Origin: Epiperipatus broadwayi
Taxonomy: Eukaryota; Onychophora; Udeonychophora; Euonychophora; Peripatidae
Direction: 5' to 3'
NCBI GenBank assembly: GCA_028023455.1
Contig: JAQFVV010006340.1
Coordinates: 1,905,438 to 1,969,437, forward strand
Length of the DNA stretch: 64,000 nucleotides
In this document: in pieces, positions 34,893 through 44,736 of the stretch
Layout of the letters: each line of letters begins with the position of its first letter
How positions within the stretch are numbered: position 1 is the first letter of the stretch
Notes under the pieces: model-generated
Seen by the model: the letters and a program-made list of their open reading frames with translations, nothing else
The model's database searches: none
Told to the model about the DNA's origin: nothing
Position numbers and translations under genes: made by a program

Positions 34893-37800
34893 CAATACTC
34901 ATATTGAATGATGAAAATAGGCTAATATAAAAACAAAAATGATTATATATGTATAATATTTAATTTTTTTTTAGCTATCAACTTATTATTTCATTCTGAT
35001 ATAATAATCGTTAAAACTATCAATTGATAACTCTCTACTACATCTGGCAAAACACCCAGGATACCATAAGATTTTAATTAATATCTTAACCGTAGTTTTA
35101 TTATTACTTATTTTGTTTAAAAGTAATTCAAAATTAACATCAGTAAAAGATTATCAGAATATAAGTAATACAAATATTTAATTTGATTAACTTCAATAAC
35201 AAATTTATCTTGCGATTACATTGTAGGAAAGAAGAAAAAAAAACACATTTATAGGAAAATTATTTTATTAAAGTAACATTATTTACTTGCACATTAATGA
35301 ATGATTAATCCATGTTACATTACATACATAATATCCTATATTTACGTACGTGTGAGAGTATATTTAATATTATATGAACATTATTATGTCATTTGTTTAA
35401 GACAATAATCAAATGAAACCCATGAAAAAAAAAGTGATATAGCAACAAGAAAGAAAATTACAAAAGAGATATTTTTGGTGAAAATAATACGTGCGATAAA
35501 TTGGATTAAAAAAAGAAAACTCTTTTATTAACTTTACTGAAAAAAAAATTTTTTGAGAGAATCTACAGACATACGTGCTGATAAACTACCTTGAAGAAAC
35601 TACATCTTAATTAGCATATTCTATTTACTGAAATGTTCATATTCGTAAACCCAGTTAGAAAAAGAACAAAAATGGATTGCTAGATTTAAACATGTTGACA
35701 TATGTTTGCTAAGGACCGTGAATTTAAATTATAATCATCTAATAAATAAAAACACGACTTCCAGCACGTTATAAATTTGTTTTTACTTAAAGAAAAATAT
35801 TCATTGAAATTGCTGTTCAAATTTGAAACATATCGCATATAAAACGAAATAGTCGCACACATATTAGGAATAAAGTGTTAGCCGTTATAAATAAATTAAA
35901 ACGCCAATTTCATAGAATGAACTAAATTAATTTTAAGCAACTACTCTGAAAATCGTCCGTTAGAGGAAGAAAACAAAATGTAGAATGTCAAATACATTTA
36001 GGTTTAGTCATGAGACTGTAATGCCACCTAACAGGTGCGATATTTTAATTACATCCCGCTATAAATATATTTATTATGCATATGTCAGAATTCTGATACC
36101 TATATTGCGATGTTTTTTGGAAAATATAGTAAACATATGAATACTTATAAGTAATGTTAAAGGAAATTATGAGACTATAATAACACTGACAGTAGTATGG
36201 AATAGATTATATTGGATTATCACAGGGAATGCAATCAAATTCTCTAGCGCTATTGTCATTTTATTTACATATCTACAGATTATTATACCAGTTTGGCCAC
36301 TTTAGCTAGTACAGTAATTAGTTGAATGCTAAAAGCTTCCATTTATGTAACGTCTTCAAGTTTTGCTTTAACTTTATTAAACTTACTTTAGACACAAGGG
36401 TTAAAATGATTTCATGTATGTATAATAAAAATAATCACATTTAAACATTCAATTAAAAGAAGCTGATTTAAACCACAAAAGGATAAATAATTATTGAATG
36501 ATACATGCTGAGATAGTTTAGTTAGGTTTAACTCCAAAGTAGGTCATAATAAGTTTATAATTACCAGAAAAAATAAGCTGAATGTGTATCTTCCTTTAAT
36601 TCATGATAAGTGCATTGTTTAACATTGTTATAAGCTTATGTTATTTTTAATATACAATTTCATGACCTACATTCTAATAACCGATGTAAATAAAATAGTT
36701 ATTTATGAAAATAAAATCCTAGCTTTAGTTATTTCATTTTATATTACTCAGATCAGTTTATACAATTGAACATCAATTTATATTACCAGAATTATTTATC
36801 GATGATAAAATTTAGTCATAAGATCATCAATATTCACTAACCAAATAAATTTAGATTGTGATAGTGTGAGAGAGGGAATTACATTTTCATTCATATACTT
36901 ATGACTTTACTGCCATCAAGCATAATTCTGTAATCTTAAATAACAAATTCCATAAACATTAAGAGTCTCTAGTTCATGGGCCATATATATTAGAGATTTC
37001 TAAGTACTTTTGTACTATTCCAGTAGTACATTATTCGATATGCTGCTCCTTTCCACACTTGTATTAACCCACTGATAACATTGTAAATGTTGTGATCTGA
37101 CCAAAGTAACATGTACACGATATTTGTTGCCAGATTTGAGAATTTTTCACCAGATTGGCGAAAAAGTAATGAATACAAGGATCACATACATGATATATTG
37201 GCAAGATTTACAAAGTTATTGGCAGGTTGATATCTAAAGGTACAGCAGGTCTAATAAATATCGTATTGCAAGACTAAAGCTAACATGTTCACACACAAGT
37301 AAAACTATAAAAAAATAAATGTGTGTATATATGATGAGTAATTAAAAACAACCAAACATTGTAAAGCAAATATATATATATATATATATAAAATATATAT
37401 AGCTCAAAAACTACATTTTCTCGGCCCGAAAATATATTGAAAAAAAGTACCGAATAAACTCCCATTCACATATAACAATCACTAAATTATAAGAGACGCA
37501 TAAAACAATCATTAAAAAATTATTTTATTTTATAATATTTACCACAAAACACATAAATATACACATACACTACTTGCATTGTAATAAATAACAGGAATTG
37601 ATCGCGGTCAAACAACCGCTTTAACACTGAAAATGGACACCTGAACTGAAAAATTCCCCCCCAAAATGAACATGGAATTGCAAAATGTGTTGAAAAAAAT
37701 ACTCAGAAACGTCTTTTTTTTTAAAAGAAAACATTCAGAACAATAAAGTAATATAAATCATAAGACTTATATTACGGTTAACATTCAGAACAATGCCTTT

Positions 37801-38329
37801 TCACATCTATCTTCCCTCCTCTCCGAAACTAGGGGCATTTAAAGAGAAGTAAAAAATAGATATTTTGCAACATTAAACGTTTAGTTTTTAAATGGTATCG
37901 GTCAAAATAATTGCCATGTGTTCCAACATTTGATGGCTTGCATTAGTCTTAACAACCAAAAATGAATGAAAAGTATTATAGATGGCTTTTATTATTGAAG
38001 AACTTGACTATTTCTGCTAAACAAAGTTTAAATATATTTTATTTGATAATCACAATTTTTTAAATTCAATAGGTCTTTTTTATAAAGAAAAAAAAATCCT
38101 CATTTTTTATTACAATGCAATATAGTGTTAGCGAATTTATGTTGGGGAATTTTAAATTTAAATATATGTAAACCTTATATCGTTTAGCATTTTGTTTTGA
38201 AAATATATACATGTCTATCTTAATGATGTAGAGGCAGAGGAAATTGTGTTGACAGAAGTGAACTATTACTAATGTTGAGATGTTATAATGTTGCCTGATT
38301 ACTATACCTGATTTCTGAATAACAAATGA
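34893..38329. other. A+T-rich non-coding DNA
   Basis: No gene is visible. Short AT tract at about 37370-37391. Confidence 0.6.

Positions 38330-38369
<40 letters not shown>
38330..38369. repeat. (CA)n(TA)n microsatellite
   Basis: About ten CA units followed by about nine TA units. Confidence 0.95.
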
Positions 38370-39527
38370 CATCACATGATTCTTTTAGATTATATTAATA
38401 ATATGCATTAACAGTAAACTTGTAGTCTTCCTCCTCTAGAGGCATGCTTGTATGCTAGTATAGTCAGTGGATATCAACTGGCTAGTGGTAACCAAATTCC
38501 CAAACTACTTTCTTCTTATTGGTCAAAAAGTAACAAATCTTTAATGTGGCTATATTATAGCATACTTCTCGTTTATGACTTGATTTTTTATTAATAAGCA
38601 ATGATTTGCACATGTCCATTCAATAACTGAATTCACTTTTTATACTATTCAAATGAATTTGAAAGTGCCATAATGTTCTTGATATTTTTTTGTTATAACT
38701 TATCTCTTTTGTCTAATATTTTTAATAAATACATAAATAGTGATTAGTAAATGTGTAGATTATAATTTATTCACAGACCTACAAATTTATATGATTCCTA
38801 AGTCAGATTGTTAAAAAAATCATTTTTAATCAACTTGTAAACAATGCACTTTTTTTTTTATTAATATCAATTCGTTGACCATTTTATTTCACTGATGAAT
38901 TGACATAAATAAGAGAAAATGATGGTTATTTACGATGGTTTGATTCGTAATAATGCATTCAGACACAGTTGGTCTGAGAATAAATTATTTAAATATATTT
39001 TAAAACTTCCCTAGCCAATATTGGCTAGTAATTTTCTTTCATATTTTTATATTATCTATCTATTTCTCCCCTCACTCCCTCTTTCAGTTTTCATGCAGGC
39101 GGAATAAATTGTTTTACATCGTAATAAATGCCTATGTATTTTTTTTTTTTTAATTAAATAAAACAACGAAGTCAACAAAGTAATTCAATTGTGAAATAAA
39201 TAAGTGTAAAATTGAGTAGTTTTATGACAATTTTAAATGTTTTGGATATCGTTTTGTAAAAAATCGCTGGGTTTATTTGATGTTCAAGTTTAAAAATACG
39301 TTTTTCAACAAGAAAAAAACACTGAAATCACAGGGTTTATTTTGCGCTCCCAAGATTACTCCTTTATTGCGTATGTGACAAGGCCTTCAATCTCTTCTCC
39401 ATTGAAGGAATAGTACACAAATACCAATTCCTCATATAGGTCTCTCATTTTGGAATACATATGAAGAAGATGTTTTTAAATCAGATTAATATCCACCTCA
39501 TATCTACTTTCTTATGTCATACTGTTA
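38370..39527. other. non-coding DNA
   Basis: Nothing can be supported. Confidence 0.6.
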
Positions 39528-39600
39528 CACTATCTATCTATGTATCTATTTATCTATCTATCCATCCATCCATCTATCTATTTATCTATCTATTATATAT
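39528..39600. repeat. (TATC)n microsatellite with variants
   Basis: CTATCTATCTATG, TTTATCTATC, CCATCCATCCATC and CTATCTAT variants in succession. Confidence 0.9.
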
Positions 39601-39942
39601 ACAATAAGCATATAATTATAGTTCATTACATCTATTATAACATAATTATTAATTATAATTATAAAACTATTTTTAAAAAAAACAACAACATATAAAAACA
39701 TTTTAAATAATCAAATATTGGAAAGCTTTTATGACAGTCTTTTTTCAAAGCAGCGAGCGACAATAAAGGTACAGTTTTCCAATTGATCGAATATTTCTAA
39801 CTTATAGAGGGTGAGAGTCTTAAAGGATTGTCATTTAATATTTTAATTCATGGTTTTACTAGGTTACACATGAAATCATAGACCCAGTAGGTGGGGTGGA
39901 ATTATTATTTTTCTAATTTGAAGACAAATAAAGAAACAATCC

Positions 39943-39973
<31 letters not shown>

Positions 39974-40022
39974 TTTTTGCAATATATATATATATATATA
40001 TATATATATTGCAAAAATAATT
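39943..40022. repeat. two AT tracts around an inverted repeat
   Basis: AT tracts at 39943-39969 and 39982-40009. AATTATTTTTGCAATATATA at 39969 is mirrored by TATATTGCAAAAATAATTTT at 40004, giving a hairpin whose loop is the second AT tract. Confidence 0.85.
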
Positions 40023-40104
40023 TTGGTTTTTAAAAAAATCATATATCATTATTGACAATATATACAGTAACACTTTTCTATATAAGTTAATAAATTTTTC
40101 ATAC

Positions 40105-40446
40105 CTAAATAAGGAGTAAATGTTCTACCAATTCCATGATCACTGTTATTTGAAGTTTTTAACATATAAAAAAATTCTTTTCCAATCATGGGTTCTTCCA
40201 AACTACTAAAACATGTACGCAAAGGGTTGTTGTTGTCCACAGTTATAAAATTCTCATAATAACTGTCGTAAAAATGAGTTGATTGATTTGCAATAGTGTA
40301 AGTAAATATTTTTGTGAGATTTTCTACAAATACCATACCTACCTGTGGTCTTGGGATGTCAGTTACATTAAGTTCTAAAGTTACACAGAATGAATGATTT
40401 AGCTTCAATGCCGGTCTATCAAATCTTAATGCAGTAACATAAAAAC
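40105..40446 (-). CDS. candidate internal exon of a host gene (glycoprotein ectodomain)
   Basis: A minus-strand exon of 342 bp bounded by an acceptor TTGGTACAG at 40447-40455 and a donor TTTAG|GTATGA at 40105/40104. It enters and leaves in phase 1, so it is a symmetrical 1-1 exon of 114 codons, a class common among shuffled extracellular modules. The frame starts GFYVTALRFDRPALK and ends SDHGIGRTFTPYL, with no stop inside. It holds five N-glycosylation sequons (NHS, NVT, NLT, NQS, NNS) and two Cys, suggesting a secreted or cell-surface domain. I do not recognise the domain. No neighbouring exons were identified. The pyrimidine tract before the acceptor is weak. The balanced composition is unlike the surrounding low-complexity frames. 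It could instead be an old retrogene fragment. Confidence 0.5.
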
Positions 40447-40889
40447 CTGTACCAATATATAATAAATTGTATTTTACTATATAATAAATTTACTGGTCTT
40501 GTTATTATTATTATCAAATAATTATTAATCTATAAGCAATATTATTAAATATGATGGAATGTTTATCATTAATCATTATCATATTTATACCTAATGTTAT
40601 ATGATATTAAAAATGAGAAACTCGTTATATTTTTGGGTTGAGAATAATACGTATTAAAAAATAATTCGTTTCATTTAAGAACATCCACTGTTACAATATA
40701 TATATTATAGCTGGTATTAAATATATGTAAACTCAACTGTTCAACAAAAACGTGATTACTATTTTACCCAAATGAGGGCATGTTACATTTTTCAGGCGTA
40801 TTTTGCTTTAATTTTATTTTATTAAATACTTCTTTTTTACATATTTTGCCTGTAAAAACATTCATATATATATATATATATATGTATTA
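40447..40889. other. A+T-rich non-coding DNA
   Basis: Nothing beyond a short AT tract at about 40865-40883, which immediately precedes the tandem array. Confidence 0.6.
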
Positions 40890-41040
40890 GTAAAAATCAG
40901 TCATACATGACATGACCTATATAGCTTGTATTAGCAATATGTAATATATAAAGAGCCTGATACTAGTTCTACACAAGCTTAAATTATTATTTTTTTTATG
41001 ATAAATGCTACAAGAGAAAATACATGAAGCCTTTATCTAT

Positions 41041-41087
41041 GACGGCTCCCCATCCCCATACCGGTTTCGAGCTATGGCTTTCATCAG
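41041..41087 (-). ncRNA. hammerhead ribozyme core, unit 1
   Basis: Minus strand: CTGATGA (41081-41087), AAGC-CATA-GCTC, GAAAC (41064-41068), then CGGTAT, GGGGATGG, GGAGCC and GTC at 41041. Stem II pairs AGC/GCT with an A-C mismatch at its base. Stem III is weakened (CGG/CCG remains). Compared with unit 2, each lost pair is intact in the other copy or follows from combining them. GTC is the expected cleavage triplet. Stem I pairing is not evident. Confidence 0.7.
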
Positions 41088-41163
41088 TGAGGAGCTAGGA
41101 CATAAGATTCAAAATGTTAACTCAAGCCAAGCATTTATCTAATTCTTAAATATTAAGAAAAAG

Positions 41164-41228
41164 ATCCAAATCTTCAGTTGCCTGCATGTCTTCAAACTCA
41201 GCTCTTTAACCAAAAAACTATATGAGCC
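41164..41228 (-). promoter_or_regulatory. tRNA-like module, unit 1
   Basis: Minus strand: GGCTCATATAGTTTTTTGG then TTAAAGAGCTGAGTTTGAAG resembles the acceptor, D-arm (A-box) and anticodon arm of a tRNA. AACTGAAGATTTGGATC at the end occupies the T-arm (B-box) position but is weak. Confidence 0.5.
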
Positions 41229-41453
41229 TGAACTAAATTCAGAGATCCCATATATTAGTAGGCTTAGCAATTTATATAGCCAAAACCCTAATAGCAAAAT
41301 TATAATAGTAAAAATCAGTCATATATCACATGACCTATATAGCTTGTATTACCAATATGTAATATATAAAGAGCCTGCTACAAGGTCTAGACAAGCTTAA
41401 TTATTTTTTATGATAAATGCTACAAGAGAAAATACATGAAGCCTTTATCTATG

Positions 41454-41500
41454 ATGGGTCTCCATCCCCAGACTTGTTTCAAGCTATGGTTCTCATCAGT
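41454..41500 (-). ncRNA. hammerhead ribozyme core, unit 2
   Basis: Minus strand: CTGATGA (41494-41500), GAAC-CATA-GCTT, GAAAC, then AAGTCT, GGGGATGG, AGACCC and ATC. Same 47-base length as unit 1. Stem III keeps GTCT/AGAC. Stem II has changed at two places. The terminal GTC has become ATC. The core bases are intact. Confidence 0.7.
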
Positions 41501-41574
41501 TTGGAGCTAGGACATAAGACTCAAAATATTAACTCAAGCCAAGCATTTATCTAATTCCTAAATATTAAGAAAAA

Positions 41575-41640
41575 GATCCAAATCATCAGATACCTACATG
41601 TCTTCAAACTCAGCTCTTTAACCAATAAACTATATGAGCC
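41575..41640 (-). promoter_or_regulatory. tRNA-like module, unit 2
   Basis: Minus strand: GGCTCATATAGTTTATTGG, TTAAAGAGCTGAGTTTGAAG, ATGTAGGTATC and TGATTTGGATC. A-box-like with GGTTAAAG, weak B-box. Slightly better preserved than unit 1. Confidence 0.5.
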
Positions 41641-41864
41641 TGAACTAAATTCAGAGATCCCATATATTAGTAGGCTTAGCAATTTATTATAGCCAAAACC
41701 CTAATAGAAAAATTATAATAGTAAAAATCAGTCATATATCACATAACCTATATAGCTTGTATTACCAATATGTAATATATAAAGAGCCTGCTACTAGCTC
41801 TAAACAAGATTAATTATTTTTTATGATAAAAGGGCGCTATATATATATATATATATATATATAT

Positions 41865-44139
41865 TGTAACCGGACCCGCATACAACCCTTTTATTACGTC
41901 AGTTGTTACAATTTTCTGATGAGCATGCTGTAGGAAGGAACTATCAATTGACATTCCTAATGCAGATGTTAATGGCACCTACAACAATATTTCCTGCTCA
42001 TCAGAGGATGTAGTACCATATAGACTGGGAACATCTAAACATTTATATATTTGGTTTTCCAAACAGCGCCATTAGAGTTCCGTCTCACTACAACCTGACT
42101 GGCCTAGGTCTAGTTATGTCAGACGTAGCTCAGAAGGCATGAGATTCTCATGAACCAGTGCTATAACTGATGAGTGATGCAATAAAACAAAACAAAACTG
42201 GACAACTGGATAACCAATTTAATTTTTAGTAACAAAAAAAAATTTATTAAATAACAATTAATTAGCAATTTCTAACAAAGTTCATTTCTATCCACATGAT
42301 TACTCTTTTTCATTTTACTTATGAAAGAGCTAGAAGCAGTTCTTTTTTCTTTATCAATAGTTCATTTACACGTTCATTATGAGAAGACATTTGGAAACAG
42401 TCTAATTCAACAATAGTTCATTTTTGAATTCCTTTATGAGAAGAAGCTTGGAAATATTCCAATCCAACAATAGTTCATTTTGAATTCATTTATGAGAAGA
42501 AACTTGGAAACATCCTAATTCAACAATAGTTCATTTTTGTATTCCTTTATGAGAAGAAGCTTGGAAATATTCCAATTCAACAATAGTTCATTTTTGTATT
42601 CCTTTATGAGAAGAAGCTTGGAAATATTCCAATTCAACAATAGTTTATTTTTGTATTCCTTTATGAGAAGAAGCTTGGAAGCAGTTAAGCATTTATGATT
42701 TATATAACATTTTGTTATTTTATGAATTATTACTGATTGGTAAACATTTAAATTCAGCAATTCTTGGTTTGTGGAGCATTCATCATTTGGTAATTAAAGC
42801 ATTTATAATTTAGTCAAATATAAAAGTATATTCTTATACATAAACTCTGTTACATTATAAGAAGCTTAGAAGCAGTCAAGCATTTATGATTTATAGAGCA
42901 TTTCATCATTTTATGAATTATTACCGATTGGTAGACATTTGAACTCAGCAATTCTTGGTTTGTAGAGCATTTATCATTTGATAATTGAGGCATTTATAAT
43001 TTAGCCAAATATAAAAGTATATTCTTACACATAAACTCTGTTTGGCTTGTGGAGCATTTATCATTTAGTAATTGAAGCATTTCTAATTTAATCAAATATA
43101 ACAGTATATTCATACACACAAGTTCTGTTACATTACTCAGATAGAAGTAGTATGCAATTAAAGCATTTTTAATTTAATCAAATATAACAGTATATTCATA
43201 CACATAAGTTCTGTTACATTACTCAGATAGAAGTAGTATGCAATTAAAGCACTTTTAATTCATATAGTAAATACTTTCAAATATTTTTATAAATAAATTT
43301 GCGTATAACCATTTCATAACTTCATTTTATAACGTATGATAAACATGTTCTAATATTTTACAAAATAAATTCTATGTAATTATTTCATAACTTCACTTTA
43401 TAACGTATGATAAAGGTGTTTTAATATTTTATAAAACAAAATGTATGCAACCGTTTCATAACTTCACTTTATAACATATGATAAAAATATTTTAATATTT
43501 TATAAAAATAATTTTTATGTAGATATTTCATGATGTCAATTTATAATTCATGGTAAAGATGTCTAAACATTCTTATAACATAATTACCTTCCAGTTTTGC
43601 AGTCCATTTTACTCAAGAGAAGGCGGGTTATTTCATCGATGGAAAGTCATGGCACAGCGTGGAGAGATTGAAGCCGCTAAATTACCCCATTGTCATTATA
43701 ATTCCTCTAGGAAAGCTTTCTTTTTCCATTTTAATGTGTCAAAAGAATTAAGTAATACACTTTTTTTTTAAAAAAAAAATTTAATATGTTCTGCCTCTCT
43801 GTGTAAGACGAGAGAGAAAAAAAAAGTTCTTTTCTTCCGACGACGTGCCTAATTTGAATACTGCCTCAGTTTAACTCAAGTATCTTTTTTCTTTCTTTTT
43901 AATGATTGGATAATTAATTTCTTTTTTTTTTATTGAGACAGATAAAAAAAAAAAAAAATAAGACGATATAACATTTTATTTAAATCCATCAATACTAAAA
44001 ATCAAAAATATGATTTTATTTTTCATTTTTAACGAATCACAACTTTATTGCGTTTCCAATTAGACTGAATCACGCTAGACATTTTTGAATGGGGGGGGAT
44101 CTTTTGAATATTTATATGAGGAACAGCATATCTGTTTCA
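41865..44139 (-). repeat. 3' LTR (left)
   Basis: 2275 bp. Contains about five 57-bp units (GAAGAAGCTTGGAAATATTC... at 42378-42680) and further repeats around GCATTTATAATTTAG and CATAACTTCACTTTATAAC. Relative to the right LTR it has one more 57-bp unit and lacks about 100 bp at 43034. Confidence 0.9.
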
Positions 44140-44151
44140 TTACCCCTCACC
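44140..44151 (-). promoter_or_regulatory. polypurine tract
   Basis: Minus-strand GGTGAGGGGTAA lies immediately before the TGAAAC start of the 3' LTR, where plus-strand DNA synthesis is primed. Confidence 0.75.
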
Positions 44152-44736
44152 AAATTTTGGGATGAAATCGCCTGGAAATACGATTTCATTCCATATACTA
44201 TACACATTATTTCTCAGTACTGCCTGGTTTTAGATATGCTGATGAATGGGTAAGATGAGCTGGAAAAGTGAATACATGAACCATAGCCTCCAATGCTGGG
44301 ACAAATAGATGGCCAAGCACAAACTACCAGTACACACCGCCTCATGACGTCACGAGAAAATATCTCATTTTTAAGCACTACCTCTCTTGTACCTAGAAGT
44401 ATCATCCAACCAAGAATAGGAGCCAGAGAAAAAAAAATCAATTTGGCACTCAGCCAACCCTGCTCAGCTTCGGTGAGTCTTAGGGGCTATCATTTGGCCT
44501 ATCCATGAGACCAAGGCCTATACATGAGACCTATATATATGCACTGCTGGACTACTCTTGAAGCACAACATCCAGGTCTGGATAGTGCCGAGCATATACT
44601 TCGGAGCATCATAACACAATGCATCCAAGCAGCTCCGCTCAATCATCCACCATCTCAACATGAAAAACACAAGTTCATGCATCACTACACCACACTCACA
44701 AACTTTTCCCATCAGCTATCTCTATTTTATTCTGAA
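44152..44736 (-). other. 3' non-coding part of LTR-element interior
   Basis: Between the ORF stop and the polypurine tract. No pol-like frame is readable. The short open frames on both strands (for example 44214-44441 and 44518-44712) show no domain. It contains the 5S-like segment. Confidence 0.6.
44441..44488 (-). promoter_or_regulatory. 5S rRNA-like internal promoter fragment
   Basis: The minus strand contains GAAGCTGAGCAGGGTTGG, which matches the A-box/intermediate region of animal 5S rRNA (GAAGCTAAGCAGGGTCGG) at all but two positions. It is followed by GCTGAGTGCCAAATTG, resembling the next part of 5S. The rest of 5S is not recognisable, so this is not a 5S gene. It may be a captured 5S or SINE3-type promoter piece. 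Confidence 0.5.

Larger units (their letters stand above)
40890..41830 (-). mobile_element. tandem array of ~415-bp hammerhead/tRNA-like units (retrozyme-like)
   Basis: GTAAAAATCAGTCATA starts at 40890, 41308 and 41721, giving periods of 418 and 413 bp. Two full units and a third truncated at 41830 are present. Units differ by scattered substitutions (roughly 5%). Read on the minus strand, each full unit has a tRNA-like module (41164-41228 and 41575-41640), then about 75-90 bp further a hammerhead core (41041-41087 and 41454-41500). No ORF is present. Short ORF-less repeats with hammerheads in tandem are the hallmark of retrozymes and PLE-associated hammerhead repeats. The order tRNA-like then hammerhead is the same as in the PLE at 33682-34892. 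The retrozyme label is an inference. Confidence 0.75.

Noticed and set aside
42370-42690. Regular 57-bp repeats resembling a CRISPR-like array
   Set aside because: Units are contiguous with no unique spacers, occur in both LTRs and lie in a eukaryotic retroelement.
43550-43771. A 73-codon frame conserved at 48490-48723 (MVKMSKHSYNIITF...)
   Set aside because: Conservation is explained by LTR duplication. The frame is antisense to the element, and lacks a recognisable domain.
44441-44488. A 5S rRNA gene
   Set aside because: Only the central promoter-like 18-mer and a few following bases match. The rest of 5S is absent.
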